64,000 bases of DNA from Henricia sp. BOLD:AAB3569 (Eukaryota > Echinodermata > Asteroidea > Spinulosida > Echinasteridae): the NCBI GenBank assembly GCA_037783545.1, contig JBBELK010001000.1, positions 744,001-808,000 of the forward strand. Reading direction: 5' to 3'. This document shows positions 21,438 through 33,340 of this stretch, in pieces. Below the pieces are notes generated by a model, which made no database searches, was not told where the DNA came from, and saw only the letters and a list, made by a program, of their open reading frames with translations. Every line of letters starts with the position of its first letter. Position 1 is the stretch's first letter. The translations under genes and the position numbers were made by a program.

Positions 21438-21906
21438 GGGCTGCGTTCGGGCGTGTACTCGTGTTAACACGAGTTATACTCCTTGCGCGCGTGAACGGCA
21501 AGAACAACGACACTCGGGTCAGTGAGAGTTTGCTCTCACTACTCCACCAACAAATGGGGAGTGTGCTCGATACACCTGTCAAGTGTCATGTGATTTGTAA
21601 CGAAGATGGTGGAATATGGTGGATTTTGGATGAATTTGCTTAATGTGTCAACTCAATAACTGAAACAATAACTCACTAGGTTTTGTTTAGACGGCATCAA
21701 AGGTTCTCACGACTTACGGTCTGTATTTCCTCAGTTTCTTGTGAGCAATGAAACGGCATTTTTGTGCAGTGATGGGAAGAGACGTCCATCTTCACTGATT
21801 GCCATTCGCGCACGCGGACTGCGGATTTGCCGTTCGCGTTATGTGACCAGAGTGCAATGCGCACGCATTACTCCCGAGTAACGAGAACTGCACGCCCGAA
21901 CGCAGC
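21438..21906. mobile_element. MITE family M2, second full-length copy
   Basis: Same termini and order as 4607-5075, with only scattered differences, so both copies moved fairly recently. Confidence 0.88.
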
Positions 21907-22249
21907 CATAGATAGTATTCGAACACGTGCGAAATACGCCATTTTGTAAGTCAAATAATTGTGGAAGTGATGTGCGTGCGCGATGCGTATGTCTCTGGTG
22001 GGCGTAGCGTCGGTTTAGTTCACCAATGGGAGCCTTCGTACAGAGCGTTTATACGCGTGCTATGGACACACGCGGCGCGCGCGCGCATTGCTTCCGCAGT
22101 GGCGCGCGTTGTTTGACACACGACATGACGTCATGAGAAAGCTATCAATTAAAGGCTAGACTGGTTCCCGTTCCCTACGAAGGATCCAGACGTAATATAT
22201 TGGACGGAAACAGTCTAATAAAAGGCGACCCCAACTATGGCTGTACATA
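21907..22249. repeat. Intergenic with a TAGACTGGTTCCCG pair
   Basis: 22157-22220 holds TAGACTGGTTCCCGTTCCC and GGACGGAAACAGTCTA facing each other, a small member of the family seen at 361-505. Otherwise GC-alternating sequence with no gene. Confidence 0.5.
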
Positions 22250-23375
22250 TTGTTATTTTTACGGTTTCCGGAAATGCTTGAAAGCTAGATGGAAAGTTAG
22301 GCACAATTTTACACACATATGCCGCGCTTTTTCAATGATTTGTCACCATCGTTAAAGGATTTGTTTCCCTTTTATTCAGTGAGAACAATCCTCAAGTTTA
22401 TTTTATAAGCGCCCCGAAATATTTGGTCAGGGGAATTAAAACCTCAGCCCAATTACATTTTTTAAAGGATAGATCAAAAAATAGGCACAAATTCTCCACG
22501 GTGTATGTTACACGATCGGAAACATTTTGTCTTTATTGGAAACCATGATATACCATTTTTTTTGCACGGGTAATTGCGGGGTTGTCTTTTAACAGATTTC
22601 TAAAACGCCAGATGAACGAACAAAAACGCAAAACGCAGAAATCACAACAAACGAAGACAATTATCTCTATTTTTGATGGGTGATAATCTTTATTTATTTC
22701 TTCTTGCTCTAAACTCCCATTTTCTATTACAAAAAGTCAAATTCACACGTTTTTTTTTCTTAAGACGACAAATGTTCTTAGATTGTAAGCAGATTATCTT
22801 AATTACCAGAAACAATGCTTTTTACAATATTTCTATGTTGTAATTTAGAAACCTGTTTAAAAATTACCCCACGCGAATTTACCCCCTGGCACCCCTCGCA
22901 AATCATATCCAACTGTACAATGAATATCGAACTTGGTTTATTAAAACTACAAGTGTGTGATGTAAGGGGCACTGATTGGCACTCTCGCGAATCATAGCCC
23001 ACTGTACAATGAATAGCGAACTTGGTTTATAAAAACTACAAGTGTGTGCATGTAAGGGGCACTGATTGGCACCCCCTCGCGAATCATAGCCACTGTACAA
23101 TGAATAGCGAACTGTGTTTATAAAAACTGTGTGCAAAGGGTCGCCGATTGGCAACCCTCGCGAATCATAAATTTAATTGTGTTGAGGTTTATCCTACCAA
23201 ACTTTCGGGCGCTTATAAAATAAACTTTAGGATATTCTTTACAGATTAGAAGAAAACAATTGTGCAATTTTTCCTTTTTACGATGGTACAAAATCATTGA
23301 AAAGGCGCAGCATCTGTGCCAAACTTTTCATCTAGCTTTCGATCATTTCCGGAAGCCGTGATGAAAATAGCAGCC
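22250..23375. mobile_element. Foldback element enclosing a tandem array
   Basis: 22258-22400 (TTTCCGGAAATG, AAAGCTAGATGGAAAG, TTTTTCAATGATTTG) matches 23230-23370 inverted. Inside, 22885-23172 carries about three and a half direct repeats of roughly 82-95 bp with GAATCATAGCC, CTGTACAATGAATAGCGAAC and AAGGGGCACTGATTGGCA. Confidence 0.8.
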
Positions 23376-23399
23376 CGAAATTCGTGCTAGGTTCGGCTG

Positions 23400-23760
23400 G
23401 TGAAATATCGCACATATATTTTTAACATCGCATACATATGTCAAATTTATTGCATATTTATATGTCGAATTATTGCACGTTTATTTTTTAACATCGCATA
23501 CATATGAAAAAACATTGCATATATATGTCAAATTATTGCACATATATTTTTAAACAACGCATACATATGAAACAAACATTGCATATATATGTCAAATTAT
23601 TGCATATATATTTTAACATCGCATACATATGAAAAAAACATCGCCACATATATATCAAACATCGCACATATATGTCAAACATCGCACATATATGTCGAAA
23701 CATCGCACATTATATTTGTGCATTATCGATAGTGTAACGTTCACACGCCATAGTCTCAGT
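23400..23760. repeat. AT-rich tandem array (right copy, inverted)
   Basis: Units such as ACATCGCATACATATG and TATGTCAAATTATTGCA, the reverse complement of the array at 30-310. The outer flank AACGTTCACACGCCATAGTC is also the inverse of 40-65. Confidence 0.85.
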
Positions 23761-24112
23761 GCTTTCTTTGGTGATAAAACTTGTAATGAAAAGACGCTGA
23801 CGTCAGACAATAGGGAGGTTTCGGTCGCATACGGTTAGGCAAAACGCGACTATTAGTGAATTTTACGTCATCGATTTGTGCGTACTTGTGGCGTTTACAC
23901 AAATATCCCAAGTGTTGTTTTGTTGTCTACACTGATAGCAACGCTCTACACCTCAGTGAAAAACGGACAGCGAAAGGTAACGATTTTGAGGTTTGGCTAA
24001 TCGTAGTCGTAATCACTAACCGTGCACACCGAAACCTCACTAATGGCTCAGCATCTGAAACGAAGCTGCCAATGCTAATTTGAAAATGTTTGTCATTACA
24101 TATACTATTATT

Positions 24113-24312
24113 GTGAAGACGTCACCCTTTATATGTTGCTAAGGTTACTGGGTCTACACTAAAACCAGTGAACTGTTTCCCTGCGCTTTAGCAATGGACT
24201 TTTCGGACTTATAGCCGTGTTTAGACCACATATTTCTATTAACAGTTAATTGTTAATAAAAATCTGTGGTTTAAACACAGTTACCACGATATTAACTGAC
24301 GTCACACTTTAA
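24113..24312. mobile_element. Foldback family M7, copy 2
   Basis: Has GACGTCACCCTTTA and TGACGTCACACTTTAA ends and the shared core ACTAAAACCAGTGAACTG, with a secondary inverted block ACAGTTAATTG. Confidence 0.75.
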
Positions 24313-26434
24313 CAAAAAAACAAAAAACAAACAAAAACAAAACAAAAAACCTCCGTGGCACATGACAACCGTCAGTTTTACTATAATCGCGCCACCACAA
24401 GTACCAATTACGTACCAATCGATTAAGTCTCAATGTTGATTTAGTTTCAATGCTCCTTCGCTGCGCTCATACGCATGAAAAACAGTTTCGTTCTATACAC
24501 AGACTCAAATAACCACACACAGAACATGAAATAAGTTTAACTTATTTATTGAGACAGCATGGGATCGCGGCTCCAGTACACAATGAACTGAATGTCTCCA
24601 ATCTATACAAACAATATATAACCAAGTCACTATACAGCGAATATGACAGAAAACACAAGACCAGTCTCGATGACTAAAAACTTTAGAAACCTCGGTGGCT
24701 CTCGGGCATAAGCATGCCTTCAATGCTTACATTATGTCCTGTGGTAACCATCTGGAACCAAGCCCTTTAGGCTCTTCGGACATCGTCCGGATTTCAACAA
24801 CTCAAACAACATAGGCTACTGTGACCAACCAGACTTTTGCTGCCTGGCACTTGTACTGAAGATGTGTACAAACTTAACTTTTAGTGTAAATAGCGCCCTC
24901 TTTTGGCACTTGCATATCTACAGAGCGCCCTCACAGTTTAGTAATTACTATCACTAGTTGAGAGCGCCCTCTCTTGGTTTAGTAGTGAGAGAGAACTTAG
25001 AGAGACTTTGCATGTAATTTGTTTATGAAAACAGCATTTCACAAATTCCAGCCATTCCAACATAGTTTGATTGCCCATGATCTTTTACACAGTCAACATT
25101 GACACTCCACCTTTGAGCTTCATAGTGAGCACTTGCTTCGGATTTTAGGTTTATAACTAATAAAGTTTGATGTTTGTACTGTTTGTGGTGATACATGTAC
25201 ACGTATTTGTAATGTGTACATTTGTGGATTCGTCGTGTTAATTTTGGATCCTTTGCTGGACTGTCGACGGAGCATGTGAGGTGTGGGATCGTGACGGTCG
25301 CCTTGCTATTGCCTTTTATCTACTGGTACGTTACGGAAGCTTTGCCCTTTGACCCGTCGGTGCTTTACGGAAGCTTTGCCCTTTCACCGGTTTGTACTTG
25401 GCGGAACTGTTGACATTAGACCCGTTATATGGCTGTCGTTTAAATATAGTGTCGTTTTTGACATAGTGTCTTTTTGACATATCATTTTGACGTGTCATCG
25501 ATTTAATAGTACAGTTTGACATAGTACATGCACAGTATTGGTACTGCATATATAGAACACTTTTGCAGTATCCAGTTTATCTTGCCTTGTTAAAATTATT
25601 TAAATTGGCAAAGAATGTACTATATCTATTTTGGAAATAAATTTGGTGTATTTTTATAAATAAAAGAAGTGACCTTTCTTGTCAGCTCGGTTACACTACA
25701 TTTAAACAAGTAATAGTAAGAGTAATACACTGGTTTAGTACATTGTTGGTGTTTACAAAACGAAAAGGTCTATCATGTGAAAAATTTTCATCGAGATTGT
25801 TAGAACACAACACGAAAAGGCAGAAATCGTAAGCATAAAAGATTTCCATGTGCTACGACAATCAGAGAAATCTCTGGGATCGAGAACTCGCCCAGGAACA
25901 TAGCAATGCTTTTGACGTCAGTCCAAGCAGTAAAAAACTACTGGCGCTCGGAGGCCACGAAAAACCTCCTTTATTTTATCTTTGTTTATAGGAGGAAACG
26001 TGGGTGCATCCTAGGACATCAAAAAGAGGCGCACTCCCCTTATCATTGCCACATTACCTAGGTTTGTTCCCGGGTTTTTGAAACAATTGAAATTTGTTAA
26101 AGAGGGGTAAGCTCAAGGGAAACACTTATGAGCGCCCTAAGGTGGATTCTTCGAGTGCGTCCAATAAATCGCTTAACAATTGCACAATAGATACCGTGTA
26201 CCCTGCGAGTTGGTGGTTCCTCGGGCTAGCGTCATACAACTGCGTCGTTATGATTTGTGCTGGAATGTGACCAAAATAGAAGCTCTGCAATGATCTGAAT
26301 GGTATCGAGACTTGGCTAAGACTTGCGTTTCTTCACGGCGCAGGGGCAATTCTGCTAGCGACCATGGCACTACTTGTAGGGTGCACAGTAATTTGGAGTC
26401 CGGCTAAAGAGGCAAATTTCACGACCAGTGTTGT
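24313..26434. other. Intergenic, no recognised gene
   Basis: Includes an A-rich simple run at 24310-24345 and a short direct repeat, TTACGGAAGCTTTGCCCTTT, at about 25332 and 25369. AATAAA-type signals near 25636 and 25660 raise the thought of a solo LTR, but no matching second LTR, primer site or frame is present. Confidence 0.4.
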
Positions 26435-26740
26435 TGTTGTTGTTGTATATTTTATGGCATCTTCGGCAACTAAGGCCCTTTATGCCATCAACTATACGGT
26501 TTTAGCTTTAACTATACTATATTATCAACTTGAGATGACGAAGAAGGAGTTGCAGTTTTAGAAGTGGGAGGAAAACCCCCAGAGAAATGCCCCAGGGGAA
26601 AACCCACGCGGTCAAGTAGGGACTGCAAACCCAATCCACATACACGCCTCGGATTCGAACCCGGGACCCCAGAGGTGAAAGGCGAGGAAAGAACCCGTAC
26701 GCCAACCCGACCGCCCTCACGACCAGTGATGTCCTGGCAT
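26435..26740 (-). mobile_element. tRNA-derived SINE (type S2), copy 1
   Basis: The minus strand reads a tRNA-like head with B box GGGTTCGAATCCG, then the body. The plus strand shows GTGGGAGGAAAACC, AAAACCCACGCGGTC and TAGGGACTGCAAACCCAATC. The same order occurs at 51738-52010 and in part at 49555-49715. Blocks of the type GAAAACCCACGC recur in SINEs of many aquatic animals (family knowledge). Confidence 0.75.
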
Positions 26741-27338
26741 ACATCAGATAGGCGGATAAAGCTGAAAAAGCCTGTGGGAAAGTACCAAAAATCGAGAAAA
26801 CAAAACGCCGTACAGACCATAAAGGGCGGGTGGGTGGGAAACCGTATGCGTAGTGTATACAAACATGGAGCAATAGACATTCAGTGAGAGTGCATAAGCC
26901 TGAAGTGGCGAAACACGCCAGAATGCCTTTTTAAATGCAAAAGTAGTCAATTGATATGTAAATTTCTGGAGGGAAAGGAATGCAAGGGAAGAATGTAAAA
27001 CATTTGATCTATGTACCGAACGAAACTAAATTTAAATTCTACTCGAACCAAAATAATAAACGAACTGGCGCATAAGACGGCTCGGCGTTGAGCCGAGACG
27101 TCGTGATTTTGACAGGTTTTCAACTAAGATGACAGAATTATGTATTTGCCGGTGTCAAATTCACGCTTAAATTGGCATCAAAGCGTTAGTTATACAGAAG
27201 CACGGACACAAATTGACATCAGCTGCACATGAGAAAACACCCCCAGGCTACTCGGGCAAAGCTACAACAATGGCCGTTTTAAAAGGTTATTTTCCTTTCA
27301 AACATGGAAAAGTATTACACAATACAGATGAAATATAA

Positions 27339-27341
27339 AGG

Positions 27342-27372
<31 letters not shown>
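27339..27372. repeat. Poly-G tract
   Basis: About 30 G with one A; potential quadruplex. Confidence 0.95.
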
Positions 27373-27419
27373 ACGGGACGGTCCTCTCGTCTATATTTCC
27401 ACTTTTCTTGTTATGACAC

Positions 27420-27700
27420 GAGTTAGCCTTTTGTGTGTTTTGCATGAATAGAGTTTGGTGTATTGACGCACTTCCTTTCACATGCTCATTTAGTATCCAC
27501 TTGACCAGACTAAATCTGTGTTGCTATGTGGTGCACGCGACAGGTGTGAAGTACAGAATCAATACCGTGTTTACCGTATGAGACAATGGCAGAAAACAAC
27601 CAGACTGTTGGTTGCTAGGCATTGGCTTGAATCATTGTACCTCCATTTGAAATTGAAGCATTTTGAGCGGGAGCAATTATGCAAAAGTTATACACGCAAA
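27420..27700 (-). repeat. Dispersed repeat family R1, copy 1
   Basis: AGTATCCACTTGACCAGACT, GTTGCTATGTGGTGCACG and GAAGTACAGAATCAATACCG recur inverted at 42300-42560, and a shorter part at 52030-52190. No coding role evident. Confidence 0.75.
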
Positions 27701-28541
27701 AGGCTAATACGCACTCGAGTACGGATGTGAATTGCAAAATTGACCACAGATGAGTACGATTGTCGGCACAAATGTTTGTTTAAATTATAAAAGATGGTAA
27801 TCTGAAAGGATTAGTTTTAGGATGAGGCGGAGTACGGAATAAGTGACGATTTAGGATCAAAGTCACGATCAGTATACCGAAACCATTTGAATAAAAACAG
27901 CAATTTACATTGTCTGATGGCCCGAAACAAATGAAATGACAATTTTAATTACAGTGAGTGTAAACTACTGCTGTTGACTCAGACGCGAAACTAACCAATC
28001 TACCCGTAGTTCGTTTGATCTTTGGCCCAAGTAATGGTCATTAGTGCAGCCATCTGGCTCGTCAAATTAATAAGAATCCTCTGATTTTTCGCCGACTTTA
28101 GCAAATAAAAGAGCAATAGTTTTTAGCGAGTTTCTGTCTTTGTACGTGGGTGTCTGTAATGTTAAGGTGGGCAATTCGCGACTGGAATACATGTACCGAA
28201 AATTGGTATAACATTTATAAATTAATTTGTGAAGCGACTTCGGGCACTGTTCTTCACACGGGTAACGCGTTCCTAGGCCCGAACGGCGAAAAAACGAGCC
28301 GAAAACATGCAAACATTGCACTCGGTATACAAGATCACACACCACTTATCCACGGGGTTTACGCGAACCATGGAGTTGTTCCTTCCTCCCCACCCTCCTC
28401 CATGCACGAACATTTGAAAAAAAAGTGCGAACACAATTCTGAACACTGAAGACAGTCGATGCAAAGTGAAATCTCGATCATCTGTACTTTTACAAAATAC
28501 ATATTACAGTCTGGTTTATACTTTGACAGCACTCAAGCAGC

Positions 28542-28630
28542 TTAAAGGCACAGGCTCGTCAGCAATGCGCGCTCCCAAATTCGTGGCACGAATTTGGCGC
28601 GCGCGCATTGCTGACGAGCCTGTGCCTTTA
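28542..28630. mobile_element. Foldback MITE family M3, copy 2
   Basis: TTAAAGGCACAGGCTCG and CGAGCCTGTGCCTTTA ends with almost no loop; arms of about 43 bp. A short version of 8620-8760. Confidence 0.88.
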
Positions 28631-29239
28631 GCCTAATTGTCAATTTTAGGTTTTTGGACCGGCGATATTTTCCCCCCAGAAATGAATATATATTGTGGAA
28701 TTTCAAATAGTCATCGAAAACGAGGGCATCAGTGCTTTCTTTTGTGATTTGCGAATGAAAGGACGCGTGACATAATTCAAGTATCTGAAACGAGGCTCAC
28801 CAGTACTTATTTGAAATTTGTCCATTTAATTGCCTATAACAGCATGCTGCTGCTTGATGGCGCACTTCACTCCTCCCGTTCGGGTGGCAAAGCCGTGAGC
28901 GACTGCATGCCGAATCTAACTGCTTCCATTAGAAGCCTGTCTGGGGCCAATTTAATTTATAAAGATGTTCAGTACAGACCGGGAGCAGTCGGAAATTTCA
29001 CATAAAAAGATACAAAACTTCAATCTTAATTTATCTTTTATTATGTGACTACTTGCCTGAAGTTGCCTTTTGTCTCCCTGGGGCGTTATGTTCCGCGCGC
29101 AGTGTCGAATCCTCCCGCCTGTCGTTGCTTGATATGCACGCACTAGGTTTGGAAGAAGTAGAAGCGGCGAAAACATTGCCTGCTTGGTATGTTTATGCAA
29201 TTAAAGCCCCAATACAATATTTGCAGTTACCCGAAATTT
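28631..29239. other. Intergenic, no recognised gene
   Basis: 28695-28810 shares CAGTGCTTTCTTT and ATCTGAAACGA with 23755-24065, an old dispersed repeat. The frames at 28811-29200 have no family resemblance. Confidence 0.4.
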
Positions 29240-29440
29240 TAATTCTTAATCACGAGTTGACAACAAAATCCGACCAAAAGTGTTGACAGCAATGGTACCA
29301 AACATCACATGATTGATCCGTGTAAAATGATATCTTCATGGGAGAAATTGTCAGCTGAAAGTGGTTTTTTAAAGAGAGTTGTCTGCAGACAACTTTTTCA
29401 CCATTTATTCATACATGAAAACCATGCATAGATGTTTCAG
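29240..29440 (+). repeat. Dispersed repeat family R2, copy 1
   Basis: Ordered blocks: GAGTTGACAA, AATGGTACCAAAC, GGGAGAAATTG, the self-complementary TTGTCTGCAGACAAC, and AAACCATGCATAGATG. Other copies lie at 32440-32680, 32990-33340, 40340-40600, 56960-57440, 60160-60390 (inverted) and 61270-61480. Confidence 0.75.
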
Positions 29441-29444
29441 GGGA

Positions 29445-29625
29445 GCACGTGTGGTCTAGTGGATATACAGTCGTGATCGAGGGGTTATGGGTTTGAGTCC
29501 CACTTGTGCCAACGTGTTTGTGTCCGTGGGCAAGACACTTAATTCCCAATTGCCTCGTCAACCCAAGCGATATTTGGGAAGCTGTCAGGGGAATGCTACC
29601 ATTTAAGAGCTTATAGGGTTACGCG
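29445..29625 (+). mobile_element. tRNA-derived SINE (type S3), copy 1
   Basis: A box TGGTCTAGTGGATA, B box GGTTTGAGTCCC, then GTGGGCAAGACACTTAAT and TGCCTCGTCAACCC. An inverted copy is at 39390-39635. Confidence 0.8.
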
Positions 29626-30011
29626 CAACTACTGCAGACAGCAACCGTGAGCAAGTTCGGGCGGGTATAGTTAACTAGACTAACCATAGTCGATCTAGAT
29701 GTCACCCGAACACTGCGTGGTTTGACTAGAAGAATCAAGCCCCGGGGAAGGTTCATCTCTAGTCAGTTGTAATCACGTGACTTTTCAAGATGGCGGAAAG
29801 GTAAACACGATTGGAAAAAAAGAAGCTTTCGCTGAAAAAGTGTTAATTTATATCAGAATTAAAGATAAATAAATAACCAATTCTATCATAATGGTAGCTT
29901 TTGATGAACGAGTTGAAATGTCTTTAGTTGAAATGTCTTTACATGGGGGAAAAGGTTGCCAACAATTGCTTGTATTTTTTGTAAGCCGTTGACTGCGGCC
30001 AGTGAAGATCA

Positions 30012-30131
30012 GGGCCTTTTTCAAAATCTCGACTTGGGCTCAGACTCAGGCTCCGGCTCCATGTAAACCACATGGAGACGGAGACGGAGATGGAGACGGA
30101 GACGAAGCCGAGATTTGGAAAAGCCCCCATG
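30012..30131. mobile_element. Short foldback element
   Basis: GGGCCTTTTTCAAAATCTCG and CGAGATTTGGAAAAGCCC are inverted around a GGAGAC microsatellite, ATGTAAACCACAT at the centre. The acidic Gly-Asp repeat frame here is microsatellite translation. Confidence 0.8.
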
Positions 30132-31117
30132 TTGACTATATTTGCCTGACGACGCGTTCGGGTGAAAAACAAACTACGCATGTGCGATGAAAAAAAATTG
30201 ACTAATGGTCAGCACCCGAACTTGTTCCTAGTTTAAGCGAGATGATTCTGGTAATTCCATAAGGGCAGTGATAATAGTAGTTGTATACGGCTACAGTCAT
30301 GTTAGATACTGTGCGCCTTATAAATGCTCTACCATTATTATTATTATTATGTGGCTGAAATTTCCAAGGCAGTTTATAAACATTATCCTTTAGTTATGTA
30401 ATGCTGTTGTTCCTGTTTTTAAAAGTTTTGCAATGTAATATGTCTTTAAACAGATTCCCATAACAAATGTCGTAATAAAAAAAACGACGAGGCAACCCGT
30501 GATTTGAACATCTGCCCATTTCTCCCTTTAAGATTTCCCCCTCAATAGACAAAAGAAAACACAGACTATTAAAATAAATGGTTGATACAGTCGGAAAACG
30601 TGGAGGAAACAAACATTAGAAGACTGCAACATAGCAGCCGTTGGGATGTTGACTCCTGACGCTTGGTGGCGCTTTAGGGGTTTACCGCAGTTTTATTAGA
30701 CTGGTTCCCGCACCTCATATTCCACATGTAAGTTGACCTCAATAGAGCGTGCGGGACTCCGCGAGACTCGTCGACTTCCGGGGACCTCGGATACAAGTTT
30801 TAACACAAGCAGCGACCGTTAGAGATACGACGGTTGAACTGGGCCTAAAACCCTATCATTTTATCGCAAGGGCGCCACCACCGCACAGATTAAAGAATGT
30901 CCGTTTTAAAGCCCATGATTTGCAAAGTCCCAACATTTTAATAAACCATTTCAACCGACATTTGTAGTGAAAGATAGAAGAATAAGTGTTTGGTACTGCA
31001 AAATCGGAAAATATAATTAATTAACGACAAAGACATGCTAAAGCACTTTTCAACTTGTACTCATCAAAGCAAAGATAGAAGTGATGTCCAATGCAATGAT
31101 TCCCAGGAAAACGATAA
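30132..31117. other. Intergenic, no recognised gene
   Basis: Contains one TAGACTGGTTCCCG motif near 30698. The open frame at 30749-30967 has no family resemblance. Confidence 0.4.
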
Positions 31118-31291
31118 TAGACTACTAAAGTGTGACGTCCGTTACCATGATAATTGGGTCTAAACATTCGTTGCAGTGGTATAAGCTGAAACGTCCATTG
31201 GTATAGCGCAGGGAAACAGTTCACTGGTTTTAGTGTAGACCCAAAAACCATGGCAACACACAAAGAGTGACGTTTTCACTTTAGTAGTCTA
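31118..31291. mobile_element. Foldback family M7, copy 3
   Basis: Ends TAGACTACTAAAGTG and CACTTTAGTAGTCTA, the most complete pair in the window; core CAGTTCACTGGTTTTAGTG. Confidence 0.88.
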
Positions 31292-31292
31292 T

Positions 31293-31491
31293 TTAAAGCC
31301 CGCCGCACACCTTTGCGATTTACCGGATAATCGGACCACATACCGGAAAGGTGTGCGCTGAAACAATTCGGGCCGGTCTGACCGTATACGCTATAGACCG
31401 GAGCAAATCAAACTTGTTTGATTTTTCCGGATGCGATGGTCCGGTGTCCGATGGGCCGGTAAATCGCAAAGGTGTGCGGCGGGCTTTATAG
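31293..31491. mobile_element. MITE with 33-bp termini (M8)
   Basis: TAAAGCCCGCCGCACACCTT and AAGGTGTGCGGCGGGCTTTA are exact inverted repeats that continue to about 33 bp (through GCGATTTACCGG). Centre AAATCAAACTTGTTTGATTT. Inserted one base after the M7 copy. Confidence 0.92.
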
Positions 31492-31499
31492 TATGTAAT

Positions 31500-31790
31500 G
31501 TGCACACACATTTTTTAAAGGGCGTATACTCATGTGAACGAAAGTAGGCCCCTGACGACCGTGGTATTATGGCTTCGTTTTCCTTGCAGTACAGCCAGGG
31601 AACCAGCCTAAATAGGACGGTGGCTTCGCACAATTTCTCGAAAGCATGGGTAAGTCTTTCATTGTTGAAAGTGGATGAGGTGCTGAGCTGATAGACGGGT
31701 TGATTTTTATAATATACATCCTCAATCACACATGGAGATAGCGCCGTTTGTAACAGTTTTCAAACCATGTATTCTATTTTTAAAAATAGA
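31500..31790 (+). repeat. Dispersed repeat family R3, copy 1
   Basis: GTGGCTTCGCACAATTTCT, ATATACATCCTCA and CGCCGTTTGTAACAGTTT recur in the same order at 54950-55170. The last part recurs inverted at 63640-63740. Confidence 0.7.
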
Positions 31791-31889
31791 AATATGGTGA
31801 GGTGATTGTACATTGTACGGGACGTCTTCTTCACAGCCGTGCGATGACCCAGCTGTCGTATACACAAAGCTAATCCGGTGAAGCACAAT

Positions 31890-32120
31890 ATCCGATATTT
31901 TCTTTCCCGTATCAATTGGGGGAGTTCGCGAGCGAGAGACATCCGAATTTGCAACCATCTGTTTGCACAAGAGACGCAACTGCGTTTCACCAGCCGTTCC
32001 CGTGACGGATGGAGCACGTCATGTACCCTCAGATGAACAACCAAATATTTGGATGGCAACAAAATGATGGTTGGTTGTAAACCATGGTTGGACTCGCGTG
32101 GACGAGAGTGCCACAGGTGG
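31890..32120 (-). pseudogene. Possible decayed C2H2 zinc-finger fragment
   Basis: On the minus strand one frame gives LPSKYLVVHLRVHDV, the look of a finger's end (L..HLR.H). After a frameshift another frame gives RLLCKQMVANSDVSRSRTPP followed by IDTGKK, close to the usual C..C...F..SDVSRHRRTHTGEK pattern but lacking both histidines. A GTGGCACT/CACCTGTGG piece upstream could be a further finger. No intact frame covers it. This rests on pattern resemblance only. Confidence 0.3.
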
Positions 32121-32439
32121 AACAACACACGAGGGGAAATCTCAAGTCTTCTCTCTAGCCACTTCACACCGGGGAGTGCGGCGTGATTGACGGTGGGGGA
32201 AATCTTGAGACTTCCCGGGTGGCTGATATTACCACATTTGGTAACGCGAGGACGTAACAGCTAGACAGAATCGTTTTGGGTCAAAGCAATTCCCGTGTCA
32301 CTGGGTCTTGCCGATCTGTAATCGGGCATGATGTAGAGTACCTTACCGTGATGTGAATTTGGCAACATTAAGTTGTTGCTGATAGTGGCCCTTTTCAGTT
32401 GTATACTAAAGGTTCGTATTTAAATTCTATCAGACCCAA

Positions 32440-32680
32440 AATTTTGACTTCATGAGTAGACAAGAAAAACTAAAAGTGTTCATAGTAATGGTAACAAACT
32501 CCGCATGATTTAAAATGTGTAAATGGTACCTTCGTGGGAGAAATTGCCAACTGAATTCTGCTAAAACGATTTCTTTTTATCAGGTATTCAACACAAAAAC
32601 CAGGCATGGATTGTTCAGGTTTTCTGAAGTATTATAATACTGAAACTATGTAGCTGAAATGTCTTTAGTGCTGTTGTTAC
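32440..32680 (+). repeat. Dispersed repeat family R2, copy 2
   Basis: GGTACCTTCGTGGGAGAAAT, AAAACCAGGCATGGATTGTT and TTTTCTGAAGTATTATAATA in the family order. Confidence 0.7.
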
Positions 32681-32689
32681 ACATAATGC

Positions 32690-32960
32690 AGCTAATGCAT
32701 TTTTTCAATTATGCGATGCATGTACAGTTATGTGATGCATGTACAGTTATGTGATGCATACAGTTGAAGTCAGAAGTATAAATACATGTACACCACTACC
32801 ATCATCACCCAAAACGGTCAACAGGACTACCCGAACCATGTACAAGCTATGTTTTTATGTACTGCATGCACTTTAGTAAAGACTGTTACAAAAATGGTGT
32901 AAGCATACCAGTTTTGGTTGCATACGGTTGCATTTTATACTTCTGACTTCAACTGTATAT
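32690..32960. repeat. Foldback built on AGAAGTATAAA and tandem TATGTGATGCATGTACAGT
   Basis: Three near-identical units of about 20 bp (TATGYGATGCATGTACAGT) at 32712-32765. ACAGTTGAAGTCAGAAGTAT at about 32760 is inverted as ATACTTCTGACTTCAACTGT near 32936-32955, framing about 200 bp. This is a typical Tc1-like/MITE layout. Confidence 0.7.
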
Positions 32961-32989
32961 GTCTTTAAGCTAAATATTTGTATTTGTAT

Positions 32990-33340
32990 CATTTGCAATG
33001 GCCCGATTTTTTTTCATGAGCTGACAAGGAAAAAAAAAATTACTCAAAGCAACGGTAAGAAACACGAAAAGAGACTAGTTTATTTTTGTCCAAGATAGTA
33101 CTTTTTAAAAGAAATTAACAACTGAAGATTAAAAAAAAATAAAATAAATGTGCGCGCGCTCATTCACTTAAACACAAAACCATTCACTTAACACAAAAAC
33201 CATGCATGGATTTTAAAAGTTTTCTGAAGCATTGATGCATCTATGCAGCTTACATTTCTGCAGGCTAGTTTATTCAACATTCTATATGTTATGTCATTAT
33301 TCCAAGATTCTGTAAAAAAAGTCTCATACAAATAATACAT
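32990..33340 (+). repeat. Dispersed repeat family R2, copy 3
   Basis: ATGAGCTGACAAGG, ATTAACAACTGAAG, AACCATGCATGGATTTT, CTGAAGCATTGATGCATCTA in order. Confidence 0.7.

Noticed and set aside
30..23760. A Polinton/Maverick-type giant element bounded by the AT-rich arrays
   Set aside because: No polymerase, integrase, ATPase or protease frames are present; only the inverted ends are seen.
25130..25690. Solo LTR
   Set aside because: AATAAA-type signals and TG...CA-like edges only; no second copy, no target duplication read with confidence.
29939..30190. Acidic Gly-Asp repeat protein
   Set aside because: Translation of a GGAGAC microsatellite inside a foldback element.
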